Assembly (NCBI GenBank): GCA_963965975.1
Contig: OZ014412.1
Coordinates: 12,848,849 to 12,912,848, forward strand
Source of the DNA: Xestospongia bergquistia
Lineage: Eukaryota; Porifera; Demospongiae; Haplosclerida; Petrosiidae
Reading direction: 5' to 3'
Length of the DNA stretch: 64,000 nt
Shown: piece by piece, positions 36,561-49,190 of the stretch
Numbering within the stretch: the stretch's first letter is position 1
Layout: each line of letters starts with the position of its first letter
The notes under the pieces: generated by a model
The model's input: the letters and a program-made list of their open reading frames with translations, nothing else
What the model was told of the DNA's origin: nothing
The model's database searches: none
Translations under genes and position numbers: made by a program

Positions 36561-39560
36561 CAATTACATTAGGACACAGTAGAGAGGACAGTGACATTAC
36601 AAAACAGTAAAGAGGACTGTTACATTAGAACACAGTAGATGAAACAATTACTTCAGGCCACAGTAGATAAGACAGTTACATTAGGACACAGTAGATAGAA
36701 CTGTTACATTAGAACACAGTAAATGGGAAAATTACTTTAGGACACGTTAAAACATACAGTTAGATTAGGACATAGTAGAAAGGATGGTTACATTTGAAGA
36801 CAGTAGATGGAAAGTTACATTAGGACACAATAAATTGGATGGTTACATTAGAACACAGTAGATGGGACAATTACTGTAGGACACATTAGATTGCACAGTA
36901 AGATTAGGACACAATAGATTGGACAGTTACATTAGAACGCAGTAGATCAGACTGTTACATTAGAACACAGTGGATGGAACAGTTACGTTAGAACACTGTA
37001 GATCGGACAGTTACATTAAAACATAGTATATAGCACAGTTACATTCGGACACAGTAGAGGGGACAGTTACATTAGGACACATTAGAATGGCACATTACAT
37101 TAAACACAGTAGATGGGACAGTTATGTTAGAATACAGTAGATGGGACAATTACGATAGGACACAGTACAAGGGACAGTTACATTAGGACACAATAGACCG
37201 GAAAGTTATACTAGAACACAATAGATGGGACAGTTACTATAGGACACAATAAATAGGACATTCAGTCTAGGACACAGTAGTTGGACAGTCACATTAGGAC
37301 ACAGTACATGAGAGAATTATGTTAGAATGCGGTAGATGGGACAATTATGTTACGACAAAATACATAGGAGAGTTACTTTAGGACAGAGTAGTTGGACAGT
37401 CACATTAGGACACCGTAGATTGGATAGTTACATAGGAAACAGTAGATGAGACAGTTATGTTAGAATACAGTAGATGGGACAATTACGTAAGGACACAGTA
37501 GATGGGACATAGGGCACAATAGATAGGACAGTTACTTTAGGACACAGTAGTTGGACAGTCACATTAGGACACTGTAGATTGCATAGTTACATTAGAACAC
37601 AGTAGATGAGAGGGTTATGTTAGAATTCAGTAGATGGGACAATTACGTTATGACACAATAGATGGACAGTTACATCAGGACACAATAGACCGAAGAGTTA
37701 TATTAGAACAGAGTAGATTGGACAGTTACTATAGGACACAATAGATAGGACAGTTATTTTAGGACACAGTAGTTGGACAGTCACATTAGAACACACAGAT
37801 TGCATAATTACATTAGAACACAGTAGATGAGACAGTTAGGTTACAATACAGTAGATAGGACAATTATGTTATGACACAATAGATGGACAGTTACATCAGG
37901 ACACAATAGATCAAAGAGTTATATTAGAACAGTAGATTGGACAGTTACTATAGGACACAATAGATAGGAAAGTTACCTTAGGACACAGTAGTTGGACAGT
38001 CACATTAGACACAGTAGAATGGAGAGTTAACAGTAGATGGGACAATTACGTTAGGACACAATAGATGGGAAGTTACATTAGGATTACTATAGACTGGAGA
38101 GTTATATTAGAAGATAGTAGATGGGACAGTTACTAAAGGACACAATAGATAAAACAGTTACTTTAGGACAGAGTAGTTGGACAGTCACATTAGCACACCG
38201 TAGATTGGATAGTTAGAAGAACACAGTAGATGAGACAGTTATGTTAGAATACAGTAGATGGGACAATTACGTTAGGACAGAGTAGATGGGACATAGGACA
38301 CAATACATAGGACAGTTAATTTAGGACACAGTAGTTAAACAGTCACATTAAGACACAGTAGATTGCATAGTTACATTAGAACACAGTAGATTAGACAGTT
38401 ATGTTAGAATACAGTAGATGGGACAATTACATTATGACACATTAGATGGGACAGTTACATTAGGACACAATAGACCGAAGAGTTATATTAGAACAGAGTA
38501 GATTGGACAGTTACTATAGGACACAATAGATAGGACAGTTACCTTAGGACACAGTAGTTGGACAGTCACAAGTCACATTAGGACACAGTAGATTGGATAG
38601 TTAACAATAGATGGGACAATCACATTAGGACACAGTAGATGAGACAGTTACATTAGGATACTAAAGACTGGAGAGTTATATTAGAACAAAGTAAATGGGA
38701 CAGTTACTATAGGACACAATAGATAAGACAGTTACCTTAGGACACAGTAGTTGGTTACATTAAGACACAGTAGATTAGATAGTTAACATTAGAGCACAGT
38801 AGATTAGACAGTTATGTTAGAATACAGTAGATGGGACGATTACGTTAGAACACAGTAGTTGGGACAGTTACTATAGGACACAATAGATAGGCCAGTTACA
38901 TTAGGGCACATGAGACAGAAGAGTTACATTAGAACACAGTAGATGGGGCAGTTACAATAGGACACAGTAGATACAACAGTTACAAAATAAATAGGAGCGT
39001 TACATTAGGACACAGTAGATAGGACAATACATTAGAACACATTAGATGGGACAGTTATATTAGAACACAGTATATGGGACAGTTACATTAGAACGCAGTA
39101 GATGTGACAGTTATATTAGAACACAGTAGATGGAACTGTTACATTAGTACACAGTAGATAGCACTGTTACATTAGGACAAAGTAGAGAGAACAGTTGCAT
39201 TACAACACGGTAGATGGGACAGTTATATTAGGACATAGTTGATAGACAGTTACATTAGAACGCAATAATAGGACAGTTACTTTATAGGTGTAGATTAACA
39301 ACCAACCATTGGAACGTAGTAGATGTGACAGTTATATTAGAACACAGTAGATGGAACTGTTACATTAGTACACAGTAGATAGCACTGTTACATTAGGACA
39401 CAGTAGACAGAACAGTTGCATTACAACACGGTAGATGGGACAGTTATATTAGGACATAGTTGATAGACAGTTACATTAGAACGCAATAATAGGACAGTTA
39501 CTTTAGAAGACAGTATATAGGATAGTCATATTAGGACACAGTAGAGAGGACTACTAATGA
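36560..39560. repeat. 28-bp satellite block 1 (ACAGTAGATGGGACAGTTAC core)
   Basis: About 3 kb, on the order of 100 copies of a 28-base unit made of ACAGTAGATGGGACA followed by RTTACATTAGGAC. The units are all in one orientation. They are degenerate, with frequent stops in all frames, so the block is not coding. Near 39.09-39.51 kb a ~194-base segment is duplicated around a non-satellite filler. Confidence 0.97.
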
Positions 39561-40865
39561 CTACAAGATGAAATGTACTGGTTACAAAAATTAAACCAAA
39601 AACTACTAGAGAGGGAAGATATTCTATTACTCTAGACAGCTGACTGGCTCTACTGTAATAATTGAAAAGAAGATATTGGTTAGATACTGTTATACATTTT
39701 AATTTAGAGATGCTATAAGGGTATAGTGTAGGTTACAACATTTAATCCTTGAATGAGCTATAAAAACAAGTTCTATACAGTACATGCATTAGACCTATAC
39801 TCTATTCTATTAAAAGGAATGCTAAGACATATCATATTATACGTGTACTTTAAGGCTCAGTGCATATTCTAAGCATGCAAAGAATATTGTATTATATCAA
39901 TGTATGTACCAACTCAAGTAAAATTAATATGCTCTAGAAAAGCTAAGATAAAGGCTTCTTAGTTAAGACATGCATTATACATATATTTATGATTACAGTT
40001 ACTCTTGACTAAATTTCGTTACTTCCCAGATCATTATCTTCGTTGTAGAAACAAAGTACCAATATCACTGTAGAGAGTGTAAAAAAATTTTTTCACAACA
40101 GTTATCAAAGAATTATATCATAATTCAATATCATTAAGTGATAGATATAGCTTACAAGATGTTGGTGAGACTGAGAGACTCCAGCAGCTAGATCATCCGT
40201 GATATAGAGCAGCAACCATAGAAAAGAAACAAATACATTACTTGTCCTAACTCACCATTACAAGGAACATCATCTTCATTATATGTTCCTAAATGATTAT
40301 AAATTTATTATATACTAATATCTGTTATCAGGTATAACTTACCAGTACCCGTTTTTTTTTCTATATATGTGTATATATGTAAAAATAACAGTGATTATTT
40401 TGTTAGAAATTTATATATAACTCACCACTATATTGTAGTGGCTGTATATATTAAATTATGTAGCTAAGAGATCATCAGTAATATAATAATTATAAAAAAC
40501 AATTATTGCATGTACAATATATCAAACTTACAAGGTAACAGTTGAGAGAACACGACCAGATATCTTAGAAGATAAAAATCTAACTACATAACGGAATATA
40601 TAGTGTTGGCTAACATTGGTTAGAATGTTATATACACAACTCACAACCAGTTTGGTATGACTAGATATATAACATTAAAAGAAAGCACAGTAACAAACAA
40701 TGATCATCTACTTAATAAGTAAACAGTTAATAACATCATGCTTAGAATTCATATAAATTACAATTAAAAAAGGCTAAATATTCATGCATAATAAAAAATC
40801 CATGTAATAACATTAGCATTTCTAGCTAACAATAATAAACCAGTAGATTTAGTACAATACAACAA
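39560..40865 (-). other. Spacer between satellite blocks with splice-like motifs
   Basis: This separates the two satellite blocks. Minus-strand GTAAG/GTGAG motifs recur at 40155, 40255, 40342, 40425, 40531 and 40644 (83-113 bases apart), several with good upstream acceptors. The best candidates are 40256-40288 (33 nt) and 40532-40563 (32 nt). No protein family was recognised. The pattern matches that at 30.8-31.5 kb on the other side of the first block. Confidence 0.35.
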
Positions 40866-43800
40866 GTTTGAATAGATAGGATGATTACATAGGGACACAG
40901 TAAAGAGGACAGCTACATTAGAAAACAACAGACAGGACAGTCACATTAGGACAAGCCAGACAAGAAAATTACATTAGCACAATTTAGAAGGAACAATTAC
41001 ATTATGACAAGTAGACAGGACACTTAAACTAACATACCGTAGACAAGTTACATTAGGTCACAGCAGATGGAACAATTACATTAGGACGCATTAGACAGGA
41101 CTGATAGGTAGATCAGACAATTATGATAGGAGAGAATAGAAGGGACAATTACATTAGAATAGAGTAGATGAGACAGGTACATTATAACATAGTAGACAAG
41201 AGTCACATTAGGACATTGCAGACGAGATAATTACATAGGGACACAATTGATAGGAAAATTACTTTTGTTCACAGTAGAGAGGACAAATACATTAGGACTC
41301 AGTAAATGAAAAAAATTACATTAGGTCACACGAGATGATACTAGTACATTAGGAAACAATAGAGGAGCAGTTACATTAGGACACAGTAGACAGGACAATT
41401 ATATTAAGACATGAGAGAATTACATTAGGACGCAAGAGAGGAGACAATTACATTTGGACACAGCAGACAAGACAAGTTCATCAGAACGCAGTAGAACGGT
41501 CAATTACATTCTCACACAGTAGACCTTATAATTATGTTAGGACACTCTAGACAGGACAGTTAGAATTATGACACAGTTGACCAGATGTTACATTGGGACG
41601 CAGTAGTTACAACAACTAGGTTGGGACACAGTAGATGGGTAAATATACTAGGACTCTTTAAGTTGCATAGTTACATTAGACACAATTGAGAGGACAGTTA
41701 AATTAGGACAGAATAGATAGGACAATTACATGACTACACAGTACATAGGATGTTACATTATGACACTGTAGACATGATAATTATATTAGGACACACTACA
41801 CAGGACAGTAGTATTTGAGACAATTATGCTAGGACACAGTAGAATGGAAACTTACATGTGGATACAGCAGATGGAACAATTATGTTAGAACATAATAGAT
41901 GGCACAGATAAGTTTGTTGGACACTGAAGAAAGGACAATTACATTACAGCACAGTAGACAGGATGTTACATTAGGACACAGTAAATGGGATGTTTATGTT
42001 AGGACACAGGGACAGTTATACGAAGAGACATTAGCAGGGATAGTAGGAATAGGACAAGGTATACAAGATAGTTAGTTATATTATGACACAGTAGACCTTA
42101 TAATTATGTTAGGACACACCACAATGGAAACTTATGTCAGGATACAGCAGATGGGATAATTATGTTAGGACAGTTACAGTTGGACACAGTAGATACAACA
42201 CAGTAGACAGAATGTTACATTGGGACACAGTAAATGGACATTTATGTTAGGACAAAAGGACACTTCTACTAGGACACATTAGATGGGATAGTAACAATAG
42301 GAGACTGTAGACAAGACAGTTATGTTAGGACACAGTAAACCTAATAATCATGTTAGGACACACTAGACAGGACAGTAGTAGTTAAGACAGTTATGCTAGG
42401 ACACGGTAGAATTGAAACAGGATAGAGCAGATGGGACAATGATGTTAAGACTTAGTAGATAGGACACATATGTTTGGACACAGTAGATAAGACACACTAG
42501 GCAGGATGTTACATTAGGACAGTGTAAATGGGACATTTACGTTAGGACACAAGGACAATTATATTAGGACACATTAGATGGGATAGTAACAATAGGACAC
42601 AGTAGACATGATAGTTAGTTATATTATGACACAGTAAACCTGATAATTATGCCTGGACACACTAAACAGGACAGTAGTATTTGAGACAGTTATACTAGGA
42701 CACAGTAGAATAGAAACTTACATCCAGAACCAGCAGATGAGACAATTATGTTAAGACATAGTAGATGGTATAGTTACGTTTGGACACAGTAGATAGGACA
42801 ATGACATTACTGCACAGTAGACAGCATGTTACATTAGGACACAGTAAATGGGACATTTACGTTAGGACACAAGGACAATTATACTAGGACACATTAGATG
42901 GGATAGTAATAATAGTACACGGTAGACAAGGCAGTTAGTTATATAATGACACAGTACACCAGATAATTATGTTAGGACATACTAGACAGGACAATAATAG
43001 TTGAGACAATTATGCTAGGACACAGTAGAGTGGAAACTTACATCCTGATACATGCAGATGGAACAATTATGTTAGGACTTAGTAGATGGGACAGTTACTT
43101 TTGAACACAGTAGATGGGACAATTACATTACAACACAGTAGACAGGATGTTACATTAGACAGAGTAAATGGGAAATTTACGTTAGGACACAGGGACAATT
43201 CTACTAGGACACATTAGATGGGATAGTAACAATCAGACATACCAGACAAGACAGTTAGTTATATTATGACAGTAGACCTGATAATTGCATTAGGACACAC
43301 TACACAGGACAGTAGTAGTTGAGACAATTATAGTAGGACATAGTAGAATTGAAACTAACATCCAGAACCAATAGATGGGACAAATGTTATGACAGAGTAG
43401 ATGGGACAGTTACGTTTGGACATAGCAGACAGCACAATGACATTACAGCACAATAGACAGGATGGTACATTAGGACACAGTAAATGGGACATTTACGTTA
43501 GGACACAGAGACAATTATAGTTGGTCACATTAGATGGGATAGTAAGAACAGGACACAGTACACAAGACAGTTATTATATAACTATGTTAGAACACATTAC
43601 ACAGGACAGTAGTAGTTGACACAATTATACTAGGACACAGTAGAATGCAAACTTACATCCGGATACAGCAAATGGGGGAATTATGTTAGGACATAATAGA
43701 TAGGACAGTTATGTTTGGACACAGTAGGTAGGACATTTACGTTAAGACACTGGGACAATTATACTAGGACAGATTAGATGGGATAGTAACAATAGGACAC

Positions 43801-45410
43801 TGTAGACTGACTGTTATATTATGACACAGGAGACCTGATAATTATGTTAGGACACTCTAAACAGGACAGTAGTAGTTGAGACAATTATGCTTGGACACAG
43901 TAGAATGGAAACTTAGTACAGCAGAAGATACAATTATGTTAGGACATTGTAGATAGGACAGTTACGTTTGGACACAGTAGATATGACAATCAGATTACAG
44001 CACAGTAGACAGGATGTTACGCATTAGGTAGGACACAGTAAATGCGACATTTACGTTAGGACACAAGGACAATTATACTAGGACACATTTGATGGGATAG
44101 TAACAATAGCACATGGTAGACAAGACAGTTAGTTATATTATGACACTGTAGACCAGATAATCATGTTCAGACACATTACACACGACAGTAGTACGTGAGA
44201 AAATTATAGTAGGACAGAGTAGAATGGAAACTTACATCAGGATACAGCAGATGGGACAATTACAGTAGGACATAGTAGATGATTGAGTTATGTTTGGACA
44301 CAGTGTGATAGGACAATTACATTTAGAGCACAATCGACAGGATGTTACACTAGGGCACAGTAAATTGGACAGTTATGTTAGGACACAAGAAGAATTATAC
44401 AAGGACACAGTAGATAGGACAATCACTTTACAGCAGAGTAGACAGGATGTTACATTAGAAAACAGGAAAATGGGACATTTACGTTAGGACACAGGGACAA
44501 TTATACTAGAAGACATTAGACAGGATAGTAAAAATAGGACATGATAGACAAGGCATTTAGTTATATTATGACACAGTAGACCAGATAATTATGTTAGGAT
44601 ACACTAGACAGGAACGTAGTAGTTCAGACAACTATGCTAGGATAATGTAAAATGGAAATTTAAATCCAGATACAGCAGATGGGACAATTATGTTAGGACA
44701 TGGTAGATGGGACAGTTACGTTTGGACACAGTAGATAGGACAATTACATTACAACACAGTAGACAGGATGTTACTATAGGACACAGTAAATGCGTTATGA
44801 CACAGGGACTATTCTACTAGGACATTAGATGGGATAGTAACAATAGGACATGGTAGACAAGACAGTGTAGACATGATAATTATGTTAGGACACACTAGAC
44901 AGGACAATAGTATTTGAGACAATTATGCTAAGACATAGTAGAATGTAAATTTATATCCAGATACAGATACAGATTTATGTTAGCACATAGTAGATGTTAC
45001 TGTTATGTTTTGACACATTAGATAGGACAATTACATTACAAGCACAGTAGACAGGATGTTACATTAGGACACAGTAAATGGGACAGTTATGTAAGGACAC
45101 AGGGACAATTATGCTAGGACACAGTACAATATGAACTTACATCTGGATAAAGCAGATGGGACAATTATGTCAGGATATAGTAGATGGGACAGTTACATTA
45201 CAACACAGTAGGTTGGCACTTATGTTAGGACACAGTCTATGGGACAGTTGCATTAGAAGACGTTAGATCAGCAATTACATTAGGACATAGTTGAATGGAA
45301 TGTTATAATAGAACACAGATGATTACTAGAAGACAATTACATTAGAACACAGTAGATGGGGGACAATTATGTTAGGACAAATTAGACAGGAAAGTTATGC
45401 TGTAATGCAC
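40866..45410. repeat. 28-bp satellite block 2 with ~300-bp higher-order units
   Basis: About 4.5 kb of the same 28-base family and orientation. A variant marker, GACAGTAGTAGTTGAGACAA, recurs near 42361, 42659, 42985, 43300, 43600, 43865, 44172, 44608 and 44897, usually 265-320 bases apart. Other variants (GTAGAATGGAAACTTACAT, CAGACAGGATGTTACATTAG, AATGGGACATTTACGTTAGG) follow it in a fixed order. This is a higher-order repeat of roughly ten to eleven monomers. Confidence 0.95.
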
Positions 45411-45419
45411 TAACAATAA

Positions 45420-45962
45420 GTGCAAGAGAAGAGGAATTGTCTACACTGGTTACTAAAGTCTATATATTACAGAGAAAAGGACTAGTGAGTATTATGTTTA
45501 AAAAAGACTTATGACAGGCTTAGTTCAGATAACAGATGCACTAAAACTAAGGATTAAAGCTCACTGAATTTAAAAGTTAAGTTGGGCAAGCTAGATAGAT
45601 ATACTAACACACTGGAGTACTGCTACTCTGACCAGCAAGTTCAAGAGAAGAGAAATTGTTTAACCATTACAATCTGATACTGATACAAAAGTAGACACAA
45701 TGGGGGTAAATAGGCTTTTAATAAATAAAAAGACTTGACTAGTTTTATTCAGACTTGCTACATTGTACTAAATATACTGGTTACTAAAATCTATATATTA
45801 CAGAGAAAAGGACTAGTTAGTATTAGGTTTAAAAAGGACTTATGACAGGCTTGGTTCAGATAACAGATGCACCAAAAATTAGGGCTAAAGCTCACTGAAT
45901 TTAAAAGTTAAGTTGGGCAAGCTAGATATACTAACACACATGGAGTACTGCTACTCTGACCG
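45420..45962. repeat. Direct repeat, ~190 bp, 331-bp offset
   Basis: Copies at about 45445-45632 and 45776-45960 share ACTGGTTACTAAA, TATATATTACAGAGAAAAGG and GTTGGGCAAGCTAGATA. They differ by a few substitutions and a 4-base step in the GATA run. A small further tandem duplication (TGCATGGAATCCAGTTCC) lies at about 46050-46100. Confidence 0.9.
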
Positions 45963-46223
45963 TATTTGTTACTACTGTCTTCTTCTTTTGTTGTAGTGAG
46001 GAACATCATTGTCTCATATTTACTGCAGAGAACACTGTCAAATGACTTTGCTGCATGGAATCCAGTTCCCTTTTTTGTCTGCATGGAATCCAGTTCCTTC
46101 TTCTGTCTTGCTAAACAGCCCTGCAGAAGTAAAGTCCAGACACACTAGTTGCTAAAATGAAGTAATGGCGTCTAAGTTTATCAATTTTTAGTACAAATTT
46201 GGCGCCACTTGTGTGGCTATTCG

Positions 46224-46241
46224 AACTGAGCATGCTCAGTT
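46224..46241. repeat. 18-bp perfect palindrome
   Basis: AACTGAGCATGCTCAGTT is fully self-complementary. It sits in a slightly GC-richer patch just beyond the satellite region. Confidence 0.9.
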
Positions 46242-46929
46242 GATCATGGATATTTTACGCCATGATAGTAATATAACTCCCTATATCTTATCAAGTACAC
46301 AATGAACATTGTCTGTCTGAATATAAGTTTATTAATCACAAATATACGAAGCCCTGCCATTGTGCTACAGTACGTCATCACCTCGTTAGAATAGGTGGAG
46401 TTACTGCCAAGCATTTGGACCAATTGAGGAACATAAACTATATGATTTATTAAGTATGCTTCCCAATGAACAATAGTTAAAACAGTATAAATATAAAATC
46501 ATATCAATATAACAAGATATTAACATAAATAAAAATCAAAACATTATAAATCAGTTTCATTGACGTATACATCTGTAGTGTCTATATTTTACAGTTATCT
46601 TTGTAGAGTGTACAGTAGTCAGTGACTAAGATATAGTAAGTCTATGAACTTGACTTTCTTTAAATTATACCATCTAAAATTATAATTAGAGGATGACCAC
46701 TTAATAACAACCGTTGATCAGTAATTCCAATAAAGTCACAGGATGCGGGACAAGAATGTCAGACATCATACACCTCCATTATAAGCTGATACTATTACTA
46801 CTGTATTTCGATTTGTACAAATGCTTGTTATCTAATGAAGTTGATTAAGAAATAATACAGTTATATTTTAACAGCTATTCTCACTGACATTTCATGTAAC
46901 AAATGAAGGGGACATCACAATAATCTCTT
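46242..46929. other. Intergenic, no gene seen
   Basis: No coding signal. It contains a small inverted repeat around ATCATGG and CCATGAT (46240-46270). Confidence 0.5.
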
Positions 46930-47025
46930 TCTGTTTCAGTAGCCATATTGTTAAGGGCGTGCCAACAAAAGCATTAGCCACACCTTCCTTACACTATACA
47001 CCACATGAGTACCACATAAAGAACC
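46930..47025 (+). promoter_or_regulatory. Former promoter region of OSCP pseudogene
   Basis: Upstream of the lost start codon lie GCCATATT (a YY1-like element) and GGGCGTG (46955-46961), the same KLF/Sp-type motif seen in the divergent promoter at 14.1 kb. The placement is inferred from the pseudogene. Confidence 0.35.
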
Positions 47026-48470
47026 ATTGCTGCCTGGAGAGCACTTAGCTGGCTCAGAGTCAACCATTTAGTAAGTATATAGCTAAAACAAGTATTGAAA
47101 TAATTATGTAATATTCAGTAATCACTTACATAATGCTGTATATATATCTCTTAATAAAAGGCTACATGCATCATATCCAACATGAAATTGGTCAACGTTG
47201 AGCTATGTACAGCATCATACCCAGACCTACAATGTTTCCTGATGTTTGTAGGTCTGGGTATGAGACTACGTGGAGTCTGACTTCTGGATTGGTCAATGTC
47301 ACAAAATTCAGTAATAGGTAACCTCCTTCATTTCAGGATTGATAATTAGAGACAATCAATATGAAAGTGTATCTCTATGACTTTAGAATTTAAAGTACAT
47401 TAAGTTATATGTGACTTGTTCTTTTATTCATTTAGACTAGTTTAATGAGACATCTGAGTACAACATTACCAACAGAAGCAGCTGCACAACAAAGTGTTAA
47501 GGTAATTGTCTAAAATGTCTGTAATGATAGGTATAATATTGGTTAACATTTTAATGAGGGAATCATCTCAACAAAGAGTATTTAATTTTGTTCTGTTAAT
47601 GAGTATGTACATGATATATGTGTTCTTGCTCTCAACAGTCTCAAGCCAGCAAATTTATCTAGTTTATGTAAATTATAAAAATTATAGTAACTAGATACCA
47701 CCCTAAAATTGAATACACCTGATATTAATAATATTACTAGACATATAGACTGATGTGTATAAGTAAATTTATTGTATAATGGTAAATTATTAAATGGTAT
47801 GTGATCATTTGATTTTGATTTCTAACCAAAGAATGGTATCCATTGTGATTTGTGACTATTATAATATACAGTATTTATCATTTATATTATAGGCTCCTAT
47901 TCAAGTGTTTGGATTAGAAGGAAGATATGCTCATGCTTTGTTTTTAGCTGCTTATAAAAACATAATTGGAGAAAGTGGAAGAAGAACTAAAAGACATTGA
48001 GGTAATTGATAGATATTAATATAAGTCTTATTATAACTGCTAATGTATAATTTATAATGAAGTACATGTAGAGTGTATATGTACATGTAATGGTTTATAC
48101 AATTGTTTTTTTAAATAAATGGATTTGTTAATTTTATAGAAACTGATTCACCAGCTCTCTCTGGTTTTATTAATAACCCTATCATCAGAAAACAAGAGAA
48201 GCAAAGTAAGTAATTAAGATTAGTGCTTTTGTAATACTTACTCATCTTTAGCTGGTCTTAATGATGTTTTAAAAGAAAAGAAGTATTTTGATCTCACTGT
48301 GAACCTCTTTGGTTAGTTGTCCTTAATCCACAGTGAGATATTATGTGTTGTCATAATAATGTTACAGGTGCATTATGCCGAAAATATTCTCTGGAGTGAT
48401 CAAAGCATTTGGTACAGTTATGAGTGCTTATAGAGGAGAATTCAACTTTGTTGTCGCTACTGCATGCTAA
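47026..48470 (+). pseudogene. ATP5PO: ATP synthase OSCP subunit pseudogene (ATP5PO-like)
   Basis: Six exon-like blocks keep splice borders: 47026-47070, 47436-47501, 47893-48001, 48140-48205, 48252-48311 and 48368-48470. The first two encode a typical mitochondrial presequence (AAWRALSWLRVNHL, SLMRHLSTTLPTE). Exon 3 holds the OSCP signature QVFGLEGRYAHALF. Exons 4-6 carry SPALSGFINNPIIRKQE, DVLKEKKYFDLTVNLF and SGVIKAFGTVMSAYRGEFN. OSCP joins the F1 head to the stator stalk in mitochondria. Lesions: the start codon is ATT in an otherwise good context; exon 3 has a one-base shift before LEKVEEELKDIE that puts TGA at 47998-48000; exon 6 has a frameshift and a small deletion around AEN; a stop at 48468 removes the C-terminus. 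Introns are retained, so it arose by DNA duplication. A working copy must lie elsewhere. Confidence 0.88.
47216..47262. repeat. 17-bp perfect inverted repeat in OSCP intron 1
   Basis: CATACCCAGACCTACAA (47216-47232) and its exact complement (47246-47262) are separated by 13 bases. It is GC-richer than the flanks and could be the core of a short non-autonomous inverted-repeat element. Confidence 0.9.
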
Positions 48471-48539
48471 ATATTAATTAAAGGTGTATGTTGTCACATT
48501 TGAATGCAGCTTGACAACAAATTATACTATTATGAAATT

Positions 48540-49190
48540 GTGAATGGGTGTCTGTTGTTTCCTGTACAGTAAACACATTAAAGGAGCTAAAACAAATTTT
48601 AATTTCTCAATATAAAGTACATTATATACATTATCAAACATAAAGTGCTGATAATGAGTGATTTGGCATGGTAGTCCTCCTCCCAGTAGGTTCAATTCAC
48701 TACGATTCTTTGGGTACTTGGTCTTCCTAGCATAGTTGAGTACTTTAGCAATCAACTTGATAGAATTTATGAGAGGAGTAGTTTCCAGCCAATGTTTGTA
48801 AGGAATGAGTTATTATTACCACAGAGACTGCTACTTCTATTGTTACAAAGGACAATAGAAGAAAAAGGTAGAAAGAACACTGTCCAAGTTCAAATATAGC
48901 AAATATAACTGTCTATTAATACTATGCCAGTAAATGATAGAACTTAGTTCATCTGCTAAAGCTTCTACAAGTTGATCAATATTGAACTGAACAATGTTAG
49001 CATGAAAACCAGCATATCCAACTACAGTACAAAGATATGCAAGTGCATATATTACAAAAAATAATGGATTATTAGGGCAATATGGTGATAATACAACACA
49101 CCAGAAAATGTCCAAGCAAAAAAGCACAAGAAGATGCCAGTGACAATGATCTTATAATATCCTGTCCATATGTTAGCTATCTATGTAAGT
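48540..49190 (-). pseudogene. POT-family (SLC15-like) peptide transporter fragment
   Basis: Minus-strand peptides in more than one frame match proton-coupled oligopeptide transporters. The membrane segment NPLFFVIYALAYLCTVVGYA leads into FHANIVQFNIDQLVEALADE, which corresponds to the conserved QFG-DQL region. IAKVLNYARKTKYPKNRSE resembles the cytoplasmic loop that follows in this family. The upstream part (YKIIVTGIFLCFFAWTF) lies in another frame, and the two main pieces are not in one continuous reading frame, so the copy is broken. Only the early-middle part of a normal ~500-700 residue transporter is present. It points tail-to-tail with the OSCP pseudogene. Confidence 0.65.

Noticed and set aside
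44290-44487. 65-codon open frame inside the satellite
   Set aside because: A single copy of a degenerate repeat happens to lack stops; neighbouring copies do not.
36560-45410. Possible CRISPR-like array of ~28-bp repeats
   Set aside because: Units are directly adjacent with no unique spacers, degenerate, and in a eukaryotic genome with introns. It is a minisatellite.
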